Position numbers and translations under genes: made by a program. Positions 12,123 to 22,110 of a stretch of 64,000 bases of DNA are shown here, in pieces. The notes beneath the pieces are model-generated. The model did no database searches. It worked only from the letters and a program-made list of their open reading frames with translations, and had not been told where the DNA came from. Origin of the DNA: an uncultured Collinsella sp. (lineage in GTDB: Bacteria; Actinomycetota; Coriobacteriia; Coriobacteriales; Coriobacteriaceae); assembly GCA_902490305.1 (NCBI GenBank), contig CABUDI010000008.1, positions 16,000 to 79,999 of the forward strand, given 5' to 3'. Every line of letters starts with the position of its first letter. The first letter of the stretch is position 1.

Positions 12123-13514
12123 CTACTCCTCGGCATGTGCCCCATCAAGCTCATAGAACTTGGTGGATGCCGGCAGGAACATCAGGTCGACGTCGCCGAT
12201 CGGGCCCGAACGGTTCTTGGCCACGACGATACGCGTAACGCCCTCGTCGGGTCGATCGTCGCGCGAGGCCTCGGCCTCGTCGGCGGAGCGATCCAAGAAC
12301 ATAACAATATCGGCGTCCTGCTCGATGGAGCCCGATTCACGAAGGTCGGAAAGCTGCGGGCGCTTGCCGGTACGGGATTCGACCTGACGCGAGAGCTGCG
12401 ACAGCGCGATGAGCGGGATCTTGAGCTCCTTGGCCATGATCTTCAGACCACGCGACATCTCCGAAACCTCGACGGTACGGCTCTCGGAGCGGCGTCCCGG
12501 CGGAGGACTCACCAGCTGCAGGTAGTCCAGGATGATGATTGCCTTCTCCTTGTTATGGAGCATGCGGCGGCTCTTGGCGCGAATCTCGGTCACTGTGGTG
12601 CCGGGCGTATCGTCAATCAGAATATCGAGCTTGGACAAGGTCTGCGTGGCCTCGTTGATATTGGCCCACTGCTCGGGGCTAATGCGGCCCATGCGGAAGT
12701 CACTGATCGAGATCATGGCGTAGGCGCAAATCAGACGCTGGGCAATTTCTTTGCCCGACATCTCCAGCGAGAAGAAGCCGACGGTATAACCGGCAGCGGC
12801 AGCGTTGAGCGCCAGATTCAGGGCGAACGACGTCTTACCCACAGCAGGGCGGGCGCCGATAATGATGAGCTGGCCCTCGCGGAAGCCCATGAGCATGCGG
12901 TCGAGTGACGGGAAGCCCGTGGGCACGCCCGCAGCCTGACCACCGGCCTGACACACTTCCTCGGCCTCGTTATAGGCCTCAACCATAAACTCGGTCAGCG
13001 TCTTGTAGCTCGACTTGACCTCGCGTGCCGTGACCTTGAGCAGCTTGCTCTCGGCTAGCTCCACGACCTCTTTGGTGTCGGTGGGGGCGTTATATGCCAG
13101 CGCGTTGATCTCGTTGGTGGCGCCGATCAGCTCGCGCAGCATCGAATCGCGACGAACGATGGCGGCATGGTGCTGCCAGTTCACGAGCGACAGAGTCTGA
13201 CCCATCAGCTCCAAAATGTAGGCCTCGCCGCCCACGGCATCGAGCTTGTTGATGCTTCGCAGGTAATCGATCAGCGAGATGGAGTCGATGGGAATGCGGC
13301 TGTTGTACATATCGACCATCGCGGTGTAGATGGTCTTATGAATGGGCCGGTAGAAGTCATCGGGCTGCAGCTCGACCTGGGCCTCCTCGACCACCTCGGG
13401 TGACAGCAGCATGGCGGCCAGTACATTGGCCTCTGCATCTTGGTTTTGAGGGAGACCCAACTTGGAGCCACGGTCCTCGACCGTCAGCCCCGCCTCCCTT
13501 TCGTCATATGCCAT
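12123..13514 (-). CDS. dnaB: Replicative DNA helicase
   Basis: Hexameric 5'-3' helicase of the replication fork. It has an N-terminal DnaB domain (LPQNQDAEANVLAAMLLS) and a RecA-like motor with Walker A GARPAVGKTS, Walker B IIILDYLQLV, an Arg/Gln-rich LSQLSRQVESR and the C-terminal DIVMFLDR segment. About 463 residues with no intein. The ATG at 13514 (MAYDERE) was chosen since GAGG lies 6 nt upstream; two in-frame ATGs lie 6 and 12 nt farther upstream. It lies downstream of rplI but beyond a terminator. The probable loader DciA is encoded near gyrB. Confidence 0.95.
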   Translation of the reverse strand: MAYDEREAGLTVEDRGSKLGLPQNQDAEANVLAAMLLSPEVVEEAQVELQPDDFYRPIHKTIYTAMVDMYNSRIPIDSISLIDYLRSINKLDAVGGEAYILELMGQTLSLVNWQHHAAIVRRDSMLRELIGATNEINALAYNAPTDTKEVVELAESKLLKVTAREVKSSYKTLTEFMVEAYNEAEEVCQAGGQAAGVPTGFPSLDRMLMGFREGQLIIIGARPAVGKTSFALNLALNAAAAGYTVGFFSLEMSGKEIAQRLICAYAMISISDFRMGRISPEQWANINEATQTLSKLDILIDDTPGTTVTEIRAKSRRMLHNKEKAIIILDYLQLVSPPPGRRSESRTVEVSEMSRGLKIMAKELKIPLIALSQLSRQVESRTGKRPQLSDLRESGSIEQDADIVMFLDRSADEAEASRDDRPDEGVTRIVVAKNRSGPIGDVDLMFLPASTKFYELDGAHAEE

Positions 13515-13669
13515 GAGCATCCTCATTCATATCGCTTGCGAGCATCCATAGTATCAGCCACGGTCCCAAAACGCGCCGCGCGCCGCCAATCATCACCGAA
13601 CCAAACGGATGAACGGTCCTGTATATAGGACTTCGACGCAACGTTCACCATGACACTCACTCAGCGCAA

Positions 13670-13707
13670 AAAACAAAAGGGCGCCCTGGTCTCCCAGAGC
13701 GCCCTTC
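13670..13707 (-). terminator. Terminator of the rpsF-ssb-rpsR-rplI operon
   Basis: A hairpin of AAGG-CGC-CTGG pairing with CCAG-GCG-CCTT (one bulge) lies 32 nt past the rplI stop. On the minus strand it is followed by TTTTGTTTTTTG, a good U-tract. It separates the ribosomal operon from dnaB. Confidence 0.75.
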
Positions 13708-13738
13708 TTAGAACAAGATTGTTGCGTTGCAGCAAATG

Positions 13739-14254
13739 CTACTCGGCAGCAGCCTCAGTCTCGACCTCGGCGGTCTCCTCAGCCTCAGCCTCGGCAGCGA
13801 GCTCCTCGGCGGTAACGCCAACGAGAACGACAACCTCGGCCTTGATCTCGCGGTACAGCGAGATGGCAACGGTGTGGGCACCGGCAACCTTGATGGGCTT
13901 ACCGAGCTCGACGCGCTTGCGGTCGATGTCCATACCGAGCTGAGCCTTGATGGCGTCAGCGATCATAGCGGCGGTAACGGAGCCAAAGAGGATGCCCTCG
14001 TCGCCGACCTTGACGTCAACGGTGACCGTCTTGCCCTCGAAGGCAGCCTTGGTCTCGTTGGCGGTAGCCAGACGGACGGCCTCGCGCTTGGCGATGTTGT
14101 TGCGACGCTCGTCAAGCTGCTTGAGGTTGCCCTTGGTGGCGGCAACAGCGAGCTTCTTGGGGAACAGGAAGTTCTCAGCGTAACCCTGAGCGACCTCTAC
14201 GACGTCACCCTCGCCGCCCTTGCCCTTGATCTCATCGAGAAGAATAACCTTCAT
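13739..14254 (-). CDS. rplI: 50S ribosomal protein L9
   Basis: Primary 23S rRNA-binding protein. The N-terminal domain MKVILLDEIKGKGGEGDVVE and GYAENFLFPKKLA are canonical L9. The C-terminal domain follows a long helix (NLKQLDERRNNIAKREAV). At 171 residues it is about 20 longer than usual because of an acidic Ala/Glu tail (EAEAEETAEVETEAAAE). It is the last gene of the rpsF-ssb-rpsR-rplI operon, 15 nt after rpsR. Confidence 0.97.
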   Translation of the reverse strand: MKVILLDEIKGKGGEGDVVEVAQGYAENFLFPKKLAVAATKGNLKQLDERRNNIAKREAVRLATANETKAAFEGKTVTVDVKVGDEGILFGSVTAAMIADAIKAQLGMDIDRKRVELGKPIKVAGAHTVAISLYREIKAEVVVLVGVTAEELAAEAEAEETAEVETEAAAE

Positions 14255-14269
14255 GATGCGTCTCCCTTC

Positions 14270-14536
14270 TTAGCCGCGGTCGCGGTTGCCACGAGAGGAA
14301 ACCACGGGGACGGTGTACGGCAGGAGAGCCATCTCGCGGGCGCGCTTGATGGCGTTGGCGATGTCATGCTGATGCTGCGTGCAAGCGCCAGTGACGCGAC
14401 GGGGCTTGATCTTGCCACGGTCGGTCATGTACTTACGGAGAAGCTGAGTGTCCTTATAGTCGATGAACTCAGTGTTCTCCTTGCAGAACTGGCAGTACTT
14501 ACGACGCGGCTGACGTGCAGAAAAATCATTAGCCAT
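14270..14536 (-). CDS. rpsR: 30S ribosomal protein S18
   Basis: Small-subunit protein that pairs with S6 in the ribosome platform. 88 residues; it carries RRKYCQFCKEN, with two of the Cys of the zinc-binding C+ form, then YKDTQLLRKYMTDRGKI and RVTGACTQHQ. The ATG at 14536 was chosen, with AAAGG upstream; an earlier in-frame start at 14587 is not supported by the family. It lies between ssb and rplI. Confidence 0.97.
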   Translation of the reverse strand: MANDFSARQPRRKYCQFCKENTEFIDYKDTQLLRKYMTDRGKIKPRRVTGACTQHQHDIANAIKRAREMALLPYTVPVVSSRGNRDRG

Positions 14537-14608
14537 GTCAAAATACCTTTCGTTTGGCAACTTCGGCGAACCGAAGCCGCCTCTCACTCAAAAATAGGTG
14601 AACAGCCC

Positions 14609-15061
14609 TTAAAACGGGATGTCCTCATCGTAGACGTCGACCGCGGGCGGCGTAGCCACCGGTGCGGCAGGACGCGGTGCGGGCGCGGGAGCTGCGGGGG
14701 CGTAACCGCCCTGATCGTAGCCACCCTGGCCACCACGGGAGCTCATAAACTCGATCTCATCGACGATGACTTCAAGCTTGCTCCGGCGCTGGCCGTCGCG
14801 CTCCCAAGAGCTATAGCGCAGCTTGCCCTCGATCGCGACCTTGTTTCCCTTTGCCAGGAAACGGCTCACGGCCTCGGCGCGCGTGCCGAACATGGTGCAG
14901 TCGACAAAGTTGGGATAGTCCTCCCACTCGCCAGTCTGCGGGTTGCGGCGACGATCGTTCACGGCGACGCCAAAGGACAGAACCTGGGTTCCGCCGGCGG
15001 TGGCGCGCAGCTCGGGATCACGCGTGAGGTTACCGGTGATGTTCACTCGATTGATGCTCAT
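14609..15061 (-). CDS. ssb: Single-stranded DNA-binding protein
   Basis: Coats ssDNA and recruits replication and repair partners. A 150-residue protein: OB-fold residues 1-~108 (MSINRVNITGNLTRDPELRA, VDCTMFGTRAEAVSRFL), a Gly/Pro/Ala-rich flexible linker (GGQGGYDQGGYAPAAPAPAP) and the acidic tip DVYDEDIPF, which binds partner proteins. It sits between rpsF and rpsR, the usual order. Confidence 0.97.
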   Translation of the reverse strand: MSINRVNITGNLTRDPELRATAGGTQVLSFGVAVNDRRRNPQTGEWEDYPNFVDCTMFGTRAEAVSRFLAKGNKVAIEGKLRYSSWERDGQRRSKLEVIVDEIEFMSSRGGQGGYDQGGYAPAAPAPAPRPAAPVATPPAVDVYDEDIPF

Positions 15062-15109
15062 AACTCACTACTTCCTCTTGGGGCACAAGCCCAGTCCAAA
15101 ACGACAGTC

Positions 15110-15403
15110 TTACTCCTGGTCGTCGCGACGGACGATCATGTGGCGGACCACGGCGTCGGTGATGCGCAGGACGCGATCAAGCTCGGCGATCTGGGTAGGA
15201 TCTGCGTGGAAGTTGATGAGGGTGTAGTCACCATCGGTGAGGTCGTTGATCTCGTAGGCGAGCTTGCGCTTGCCCCACTCGTCAACGGAGTCGACCTTGC
15301 CAGCGCCCTCAGCGATCGTGGTATCGATACGCTTCATAACAGCGAGACGAGTCTCGGGGTCGAGCGACGGGTCAACAAAGAACAGCAGTTCATAAGCCTT
15401 CAT
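15110..15403 (-). CDS. rpsF: 30S ribosomal protein S6
   Basis: Ferredoxin-like small-subunit protein of 97 residues: MKAYELLFFVDPSLDPETR, WGKRKLAYEINDLTDGDY, and AELDRVLRITDAVVRHMIVR. The ATG at 15403 has a strong AGAGGAGG site 8 nt upstream. First gene of the rpsF-ssb-rpsR-rplI operon, preceded by a leader hairpin and a plausible promoter. Confidence 0.97.
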   Translation of the reverse strand: MKAYELLFFVDPSLDPETRLAVMKRIDTTIAEGAGKVDSVDEWGKRKLAYEINDLTDGDYTLINFHADPTQIAELDRVLRITDAVVRHMIVRRDDQE

Positions 15404-15430
15404 ATTGTCACCTCCTCTGGGCAAATGTGG

Positions 15431-15457
15431 CTTCAGGTCGTGAAGGTGCGCCTGAAG
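15431..15457 (-). promoter_or_regulatory. Leader hairpin upstream of rpsF
   Basis: A 7-bp stem CTTCAGG / CCTGAAG (15431-15437 with 15451-15457) lies 28 nt upstream of the rpsF ATG in the predicted 5' UTR. Many bacteria regulate this operon by S6:S18 binding to a leader stem-loop. I could not confirm the specific recognition bulge here. Confidence 0.35.
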
Positions 15458-15474
15458 CAGGAAAAGACTTGGTA

Positions 15475-15503
15475 ATAATATCTTTCAACCTCCCAGGCTG
15501 CAA
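15475..15503 (-). promoter_or_regulatory. Predicted promoter of the rpsF operon
   Basis: On the minus strand: TTGCAG (15503-15498), a 17-nt spacer, TATTAT (15480-15475). It lies about 72 nt upstream of rpsF with the leader hairpin between. Confidence 0.45.
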
Positions 15504-15853
15504 GAATATGCAGCTACAACCTCATGACCTCCACATATGTCCATACTCACACGGCGCTTCATGCGTCTTCCAACCAAATGCTGACCAAATGCTTGACGGA
15601 TCTGTGGACAAGATACGGCGCTGCGGGGACAAACCGAATCAAACTGCAGGTCAGCAATTGCAAGGCTGTGGTCGCCAAATGCATACCAGTGGTTCACAAC
15701 ACCGTTCAAAGATTTTTAAAATTGCTGACACGTCGTCTATAAATACCTATTTTGAACAATTTGCTGCATGCAGCCATGCTGGTCAGAGCCCGTTTTTGGC
15801 CTTCTAGATCCCATCACGAAGCCAAACGTTTCAAAAAATGCCAACTTTTCTGT
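15504..15853. other. Intergenic region without recognised genes
   Basis: About 350 bp between the rpsF promoter and the tRNA-Ser promoter. It is more AT-rich than its surroundings. I see no coding sequence of family quality, no tRNA and no strong hairpin. Confidence 0.6.
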
Positions 15854-15881
15854 TTGCACTTTGCGATTCCTCGTGTATACT
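15854..15881 (+). promoter_or_regulatory. Predicted promoter of the tRNA-Ser genes
   Basis: TTGCAC (15854-15859), 16-nt spacer, TATACT (15876-15881), ending 16 nt before the tRNA-Ser(GGA) 5' end. Confidence 0.6.
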
Positions 15882-15897
15882 GACTTTCGCATTTAAC

Positions 15898-15988
15898 GGA
15901 GAGTTGTCCGAGTGGCCGAAGGAGCACGATTGGAAATCGTGTAGGCGTCAAAAGCGTCTCCAGGGTTCAAATCCCTGACTCTCCGCCA
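15898..15988 (+). tRNA. tRNA-Ser (GGA)
   Basis: Acceptor GGAGAGT / ACTCTCC with discriminator G and encoded CCA (15986-15988). Anticodon loop TTGGAAA gives anticodon GGA. The long variable arm (TAGGCGTCAAAAGCGTCT) is the class II type expected for Ser. Confidence 0.97.
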
Positions 15989-15997
15989 GTTAATTCC

Positions 15998-16027
15998 AAA
16001 GCAGGCCTTTGAGCCTGCTTTGTTTTT
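15998..16027 (+). terminator. Terminator after tRNA-Ser (GGA)
   Basis: A 9-bp stem AAAGCAGGC / GCCTGCTTT with a 6-nt loop, followed by GTTTTT, 10 nt past the tRNA. Confidence 0.85.
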
Positions 16028-16036
16028 ACCCCACGC

Positions 16037-16127
16037 GGAGGGGTGGCAGAGTGGTTGAATGCGGCGGTCTCGAAAACCGTTTGGCCTGTATAAGGTCACG
16101 AGGGTTCGAATCCCTCCTCCTCCGCCA
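16037..16127 (+). tRNA. tRNA-Ser (CGA)
   Basis: Acceptor GGAGGGG / CTCCTCC (one G-U pair), discriminator G, encoded CCA (16125-16127). Anticodon loop CTCGAAA gives anticodon CGA. Long variable arm present. It lies 48 nt after the first tRNA-Ser. Confidence 0.97.
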
Positions 16128-16138
16128 TTTTGCTTGAG

Positions 16139-16165
16139 AAAGCTCCCAAGAATGGGAGCTTTTTT
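16139..16165 (+). terminator. Terminator after tRNA-Ser (CGA)
   Basis: Stem AAGCTCCC / GGGAGCTT with a 6-nt loop followed by a T-run, 12 nt past the tRNA. Confidence 0.85.
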
Positions 16166-16197
16166 GTTATCGAAATACGTCTCGATCCCACGCTTCC

Positions 16198-16277
16198 CCA
16201 AACATGTACGTCACCCTCCAAAACCGACATTTTTCGACATCTTTGGAGGCTGACGTACACGTTTGGATTGAGCTCAC
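16198..16277 (+). repeat. Palindromic boundary repeat, left copy
   Basis: Itself a hairpin: CCAAACATGTACGTCA-CCTCCAAA pairs with TTTGGAGG-TGACGTACACGTTTGG around a short AT-rich centre. The whole ~80 nt recurs in inverted orientation at 17388-17468 with few differences, including the inner flank GTGAGCTCAATCC. It begins 10 nt past the stop of the nuclease-like gene and may also act as its terminator. Confidence 0.9.
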
Positions 16278-16287
16278 GGGAGCGGCA

Positions 16288-17295
16288 CTATTCGGAAGGT
16301 GCCTCCTCGTCTCGTATGCTTTTCCAGTTGCGGATAAGTGCCTTGCGTAGTTCGTTTTGTTTTCTCTGGTACCCGGTGTCGGTACAGCGAGGCATGCCGA
16401 GTGCTTCGCGAATGTTGTTCATGGCGCGGTGAAAGGCGAGCTGACTACTGAACTGAGCCGAAGTGAGCGTAACGATTCGATATCCCATTTGGGAGAGAAC
16501 GGCCTCTCGCTCCGCATCTGCTCCCTTGCGCTCGAGCTCATCGTGAAAACCGCCCTTATATTCGATACCGAGCGCCCTGCGCTTATAGGTCACGAGCGCA
16601 TCGATTTTGAGTGTTCGAGCTTTGGCGCAATGCCAGAGACGTTGAGGGATCTCGAGCGGTTTGTTGAGTTCGATACCTCGGATGCCAACGCCGCCTTCGC
16701 TTGTTGGGAGCGAGAGGGCGATTGCCGAAGCGGTCTCCATAGGCGAGGCCGAGTGATCGTAGATGTGCCTGAGCGCAAGCCGTGCACGTGTGGCACCGGG
16801 TTTGCCGGGGTGCCGATCGAGCAGTTCGGTTATTTCATCCTTGGAGGTGGTGGCTGGTTGCTCGGTATAAGGGTCGGCGGGATTGAGCCTCATGCGATAA
16901 TCGCCGCAAACTTCATAGCCATATTCGAGATATTCGATCCTATCCATCCACTCGGCAGCGAGCGCGAAGGTGAAGGCTTCGTCGGTGATGAAGATTCCGG
17001 GCGTCAACTCGTTAATATGCTCGTAGGGAAGATTTTGTCCAAGAATGTGGCAAACGACGCCTTTGGTACGAATTCGCTCAAATTCGAATACAACCGCGAT
17101 ATCGATAGTCTTAAGCATATCGGACGGAATGCCGCAGTCGGTAAGGGCCTGTCGTATGCGCGCAACACGTTGCTGGGTGGAGATGCCTTGTGCGCCTATC
17201 TGGTAGTCGTGCCGCGCAAGAGACTGAACCAAATTCTGGGGTGCATGATGGACAAGCCATGCGGTTTTATGCGAAATGAGAACAGGGGTATCCAT
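16288..17295 (-). CDS. Putative PD-(D/E)XK nuclease with AbiEi-like N-terminal region
   Basis: A 335-residue protein. The N-terminal half (~1-140) resembles the AbiEi-type regulator region found in front of DUF559-like nucleases in actinobacteria: ISHKTAWLVHHAP, then a beta-rich segment with GVVCHILGQNLP. The C-terminal domain has a PD-(D/E)XK-like arrangement: SPMET (Glu187), KIDALV (Asp232), GIEYKGG (Glu245, Lys247), H251, D260-xx-R263, then LSQMGYRIVTLTS. These residues suggest a metal-dependent nuclease. Family membership is inferred from pattern, not search. The ATG at 17295 has GAGAGG 6 nt upstream. The gene stands alone and is enclosed by inverted copies of one palindrome, unlike any other gene here. 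Confidence 0.7.
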   Translation of the reverse strand: MDTPVLISHKTAWLVHHAPQNLVQSLARHDYQIGAQGISTQQRVARIRQALTDCGIPSDMLKTIDIAVVFEFERIRTKGVVCHILGQNLPYEHINELTPGIFITDEAFTFALAAEWMDRIEYLEYGYEVCGDYRMRLNPADPYTEQPATTSKDEITELLDRHPGKPGATRARLALRHIYDHSASPMETASAIALSLPTSEGGVGIRGIELNKPLEIPQRLWHCAKARTLKIDALVTYKRRALGIEYKGGFHDELERKGADAEREAVLSQMGYRIVTLTSAQFSSQLAFHRAMNNIREALGMPRCTDTGYQRKQNELRKALIRNWKSIRDEEAPSE

Positions 17296-17387
17296 TGAGG
17301 GCCTCTCGCTCTGAGCCGGTATCCAACTCTTATGTCCGTTGAAGTGGGGAAATATACCGGATGTGAGTAAATCAACTCACTCATGCT

Positions 17388-17468
17388 GTGAGCTCAATCC
17401 AAACATGTACGTCAGCCTCCAAAGATGTCGGAAAATGTCGTTTTTGGAGGGTGACGTACATGTTCTGG
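17388..17468 (-). repeat. Palindromic boundary repeat, right copy
   Basis: Inverted copy of 16198-16277. It starts GTGAGCTCAATCC, continues CCAAACATGTACGTCAG and CCTCCAAAGATGTC, and ends TTTGGAGGGTGACGTAC. It is self-complementary and would form a ~28-bp hairpin. It lies 92 nt upstream of the nuclease-like gene start. No target-site duplication is evident outside the two copies. Confidence 0.9.
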
Positions 17469-17599
17469 ACCCCTGGCATTCCAGCAACGCCATGCCCCCA
17501 CCCAGTCCCGACCGTTTGCCGAGCAATAGGGTCGCCACGCCCGCCAACCATGTACTATGTACGGGCATTGTCTAAACCCACAATCCAAAGGACCCCATC

Positions 17600-18289
17600 T
17601 TGCCCGTCGTCGCCGCTATGACCATTACCTCGCATGCATCGGATGCCATGGTCGCTATTCCGTTTTGGCTCGAGATGTTCGCTGTTGTCGCTGCATCGAT
17701 CTCGGGTGTGCTGGTTGCGCGCGAGCACAAGCTCGACCTGGTGGGCGCGGTCGCGCTCGCGGTGGTCTGCGGTCTGGGCGGCGGTCTTTTGCGCGACATG
17801 ACGCTGCAGGTGGGCAACGTCTACATCCTCAACCAGCCGATGGCGCTGCCGCTTTCCATTGCCACGGCAGCCATCATCTATATTTTCCCGGCAATCGTCG
17901 ACAAACCCGAAAAACTCATTCCCCTGCTCGACATCATCTCGGTCGGCATCTACGCCGCCACTGGAGCAGACAAGGCGCTAGTCTACGGCTTTGCGCCGGC
18001 GGTGTGCATCATGATGGGCTTTTTCACCGCGGTGGGCGGCGGCATGTTGCGCGACGGCTTTATGGGCGTGGTTCCGGGCATTTTCCAACGTACTAACTTT
18101 TATGCCATCGCCGCCATCGCCGGATCGACAAGCTATGTGTGTCTCGTTATGAGCGGCATCATGAGCAATGTCGCCGCGCTGGTCGTATGCGTTGTCGTGA
18201 CCATGGGTCTGCGCTGGCTCTCGCTGCGCTTTGACATCAAAAGCCCCACCGAAGAAGATATCGCGCGCTTCTTGCACCGTAAAAAGTAG
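17600..18289 (+). CDS. TRIC-type (UPF0126) membrane channel protein
   Basis: A 229-residue membrane protein with about seven hydrophobic segments and two internal repeats marked by GLGGGLLRDMTL and VGGGMLRDGFMG, the glycine-rich kink motifs of bacterial trimeric intracellular cation (TRIC/YicG) channels. Likely conducts monovalent cations across the inner membrane; the physiological role in bacteria is poorly known. The TTG at 17600 was chosen with AAAGGA 7 nt upstream; an ATG 18 nt downstream is an alternative. It is one of two left-arm protein genes transcribed towards the origin. Confidence 0.85.
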   Translation: MPVVAAMTITSHASDAMVAIPFWLEMFAVVAASISGVLVAREHKLDLVGAVALAVVCGLGGGLLRDMTLQVGNVYILNQPMALPLSIATAAIIYIFPAIVDKPEKLIPLLDIISVGIYAATGADKALVYGFAPAVCIMMGFFTAVGGGMLRDGFMGVVPGIFQRTNFYAIAAIAGSTSYVCLVMSGIMSNVAALVVCVVVTMGLRWLSLRFDIKSPTEEDIARFLHRKK

Positions 18290-18396
18290 ACAGCACGGCA
18301 CGACCCTTCGAAATGCAACCGAGAGGTTCTTTTAGAGCGCTCGCACGTTGGGTACCCTGTTAGATATATGCCGAACACCTAACAAAAGGATCAACC

Positions 18397-19542
18397 ATGG
18401 CTTTCAATCAAACCGCGACGGCGCCGTCACACAAGATGCGTCGCTGCCTGCTTATGGCATTCGCGCTCATCGCGCTCGCGCTCACCGCTCTTCCCACGGC
18501 GTCGTTCGCCGGCACGGACACCGCAGGCAATGTCCTTGCGACCGACAATGACGCCAATCCGTCTGGCGTCGAGGGTGACCTGTACTGGGCCGGACAGGCC
18601 CTCAACTTGGATGATGCGTCCATCGGCCGCGACATAATTGCAGCAGGCGAGAGCCTCTCCACCCGCGACTGCACGGTGGGCGGCGCCGTCCGCTTGGCGG
18701 CACGCACTATCGATATCGCCAAGACCACGGTTGATGGCAGCGTCACGGTCGTCGGTCAGCACGTTGTGCTCAACACCGACAGCTCTGCCAACTGTTTTTA
18801 CGCGATAGGCGAGACGGTTGCCCTGCGCGGCTCTACCAAGTCGGCAGCGCTTGCGGGCGATACGGTGACCATCGATGGCACCGTCGAGGGCGATGTCGAG
18901 GTTTGGGCCGATAAGCTCATCCTGGGCAAGAACGCCCACATCACCGGCACCGTGAACGCGCACGTCTCCGAGGACCCCGAACGCGCCGCGGGAGCCGAGG
19001 TCGGCGCGCTCAAGATCGACCGCACCGAGAACGAGGATACTTCCACCGTTAACGATGTCATCGGCGGCATCGTCGCCGCGGCACTCTCGACCTGCTTTGT
19101 CGCTCTGCTGCTCGAGCTCGTCTTTCCGCGTGCGACCGCCAGTGCCGCCGGCATGCTCCACCAGCGCCCCACGCCCCTGTGGGTGAGCGGTCTTCTGGGC
19201 ACGGTGGCTATCGTCCCCGCCGTCCTGCTGTTGATTATCTCGATTGCCGGCCTGTCGCTTGCTGGAGCCCTTATGTGCAGCGTTATCGGTATCGCGCTCG
19301 TCTCTGCGGCCTTTGCGGGTTGTGCCATCGCGCGCATGGTCGGACACAGCCAGAACCGCTACGCCATGGCAGCCGTCGGCGGCATAATCGCGGGTGTGCT
19401 CACGGCAATCCCTCTCGCAGGCAACTTCATCAGCGGCGTAGCCTTCGTCTTCACGCTCGGCTACGTTATCCAGATCATCTGGCGCAACGCCCACCTCAAA
19501 CCGCAGCAGCCCGCCAACATGCCAGGACTCCCCACCACTTAA
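18397..19542 (+). CDS. Secreted bactofilin-like domain fused to membrane helices
   Basis: A 381-residue protein. Signal peptide at ~15-39 (LLMAFALIALALTALPTASFA). Residues ~55-200 form a right-handed beta-helix-like repeat of the polymer-forming (bactofilin) kind: IGRDIIAAGESLSTRDCTVGG, VDGSVTVVGQHV, IDGTVEGDVEVWADKLILG. Four transmembrane segments follow at ~220-365 with a short tail. The signal peptide implies that the beta-helix lies outside the membrane, unlike cytoplasmic bactofilins. It follows the TRIC-type gene by 107 nt. Exact role unknown. Confidence 0.75.
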   Translation: MAFNQTATAPSHKMRRCLLMAFALIALALTALPTASFAGTDTAGNVLATDNDANPSGVEGDLYWAGQALNLDDASIGRDIIAAGESLSTRDCTVGGAVRLAARTIDIAKTTVDGSVTVVGQHVVLNTDSSANCFYAIGETVALRGSTKSAALAGDTVTIDGTVEGDVEVWADKLILGKNAHITGTVNAHVSEDPERAAGAEVGALKIDRTENEDTSTVNDVIGGIVAAALSTCFVALLLELVFPRATASAAGMLHQRPTPLWVSGLLGTVAIVPAVLLLIISIAGLSLAGALMCSVIGIALVSAAFAGCAIARMVGHSQNRYAMAAVGGIIAGVLTAIPLAGNFISGVAFVFTLGYVIQIIWRNAHLKPQQPANMPGLPTT

Positions 19543-19613
19543 GCTGGCCAAACCACCACAATGGGGACAGGCACCTTTGCGGTGGTACAAACTAACCCGT
19601 CCCCCTTGCACCA

Positions 19614-19650
19614 AAAAGGGCGCCGACCATAACGGTCGACGCCCTTTCTT
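19614..19650. terminator. Bidirectional terminator between the bactofilin-like gene and typA
   Basis: Stem AAGGGCG(C)CGACC / (C)GGTCG(A)CGCCCTT with A-run before and T-run after, so it works on both strands. Just upstream, 19563-19580 carries GGGGACAGGCACC, a motif often seen in intergenic repeats. Confidence 0.8.
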
Positions 19651-19674
19651 ATTGGCGACTATAAACCTCAGCGC

Positions 19675-21513
<1,839 letters not shown>

Positions 21514-21630
21514 GTAGTTCCCCTATCTTCTATCCATATACAAACGGCACGCGTATGCGGCCCGCCCAGCAATGCAACGCTCAGCGGGAATATTGAGCCT
21601 TTTACCGAAAACTCGTTTATTTTAGCGATT

Positions 21631-22080
21631 TTAGATAAGAGGGGTTTCCTCACCTGCAGGTTCAGGGTCGCTCCACATAAAACCATCGCCGGCGCCCATG
21701 CCCTCATACAGCACATATGCCGAAAAACCGCTCTCGAGCGTGGTTTCGAAGAAGCTCACGAGCAGGGCATCGTGATAGCCGCCATCAATTTCAACGCAAC
21801 CGGTGTAGCCGATGGCATAGCGGGCGATACGGCCCAGGCCCTCGTCCTTGAGGCCCATCTTGTGCTCGGAGATAAAGTTGGTGGCGGCCTCCAGGCATGC
21901 CTCCTCGCCGTCCTCGTCGAGCGCCGCCAGATATCGGTTGGAAGCAGCGTCCTCGATCGCCACAACTACGCCCGGATTCTCGCCGGCGGCAAGGTCGTCC
22001 AAGAACGCACCAATCAGGTCACACACCATGGCGTCGAGCTCGGCGGAGACGTTACCGGCGTCCTGCATATCCTGTGCCAT
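21631..22080 (-). CDS. Uncharacterised acidic protein
   Basis: A 149-residue soluble acidic protein with no membrane segment: AELDAMVCDLIGAFLDDLAAG, EACLEAATNFISEHKMG, YAIGYTGCVEIDGGYHDALLVSF. I do not recognise the family. It lies 30 nt after the two-helix membrane protein and appears to be the end of the 23001-21631 gene group. Codon use and composition match its neighbours, so it is likely a real gene. Confidence 0.7.
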   Translation of the reverse strand: MAQDMQDAGNVSAELDAMVCDLIGAFLDDLAAGENPGVVVAIEDAASNRYLAALDEDGEEACLEAATNFISEHKMGLKDEGLGRIARYAIGYTGCVEIDGGYHDALLVSFFETTLESGFSAYVLYEGMGAGDGFMWSDPEPAGEETPLI

Positions 22081-22110
22081 CTCTAGACCTTCCCATCGAA
22101 TCCGGCGTCG

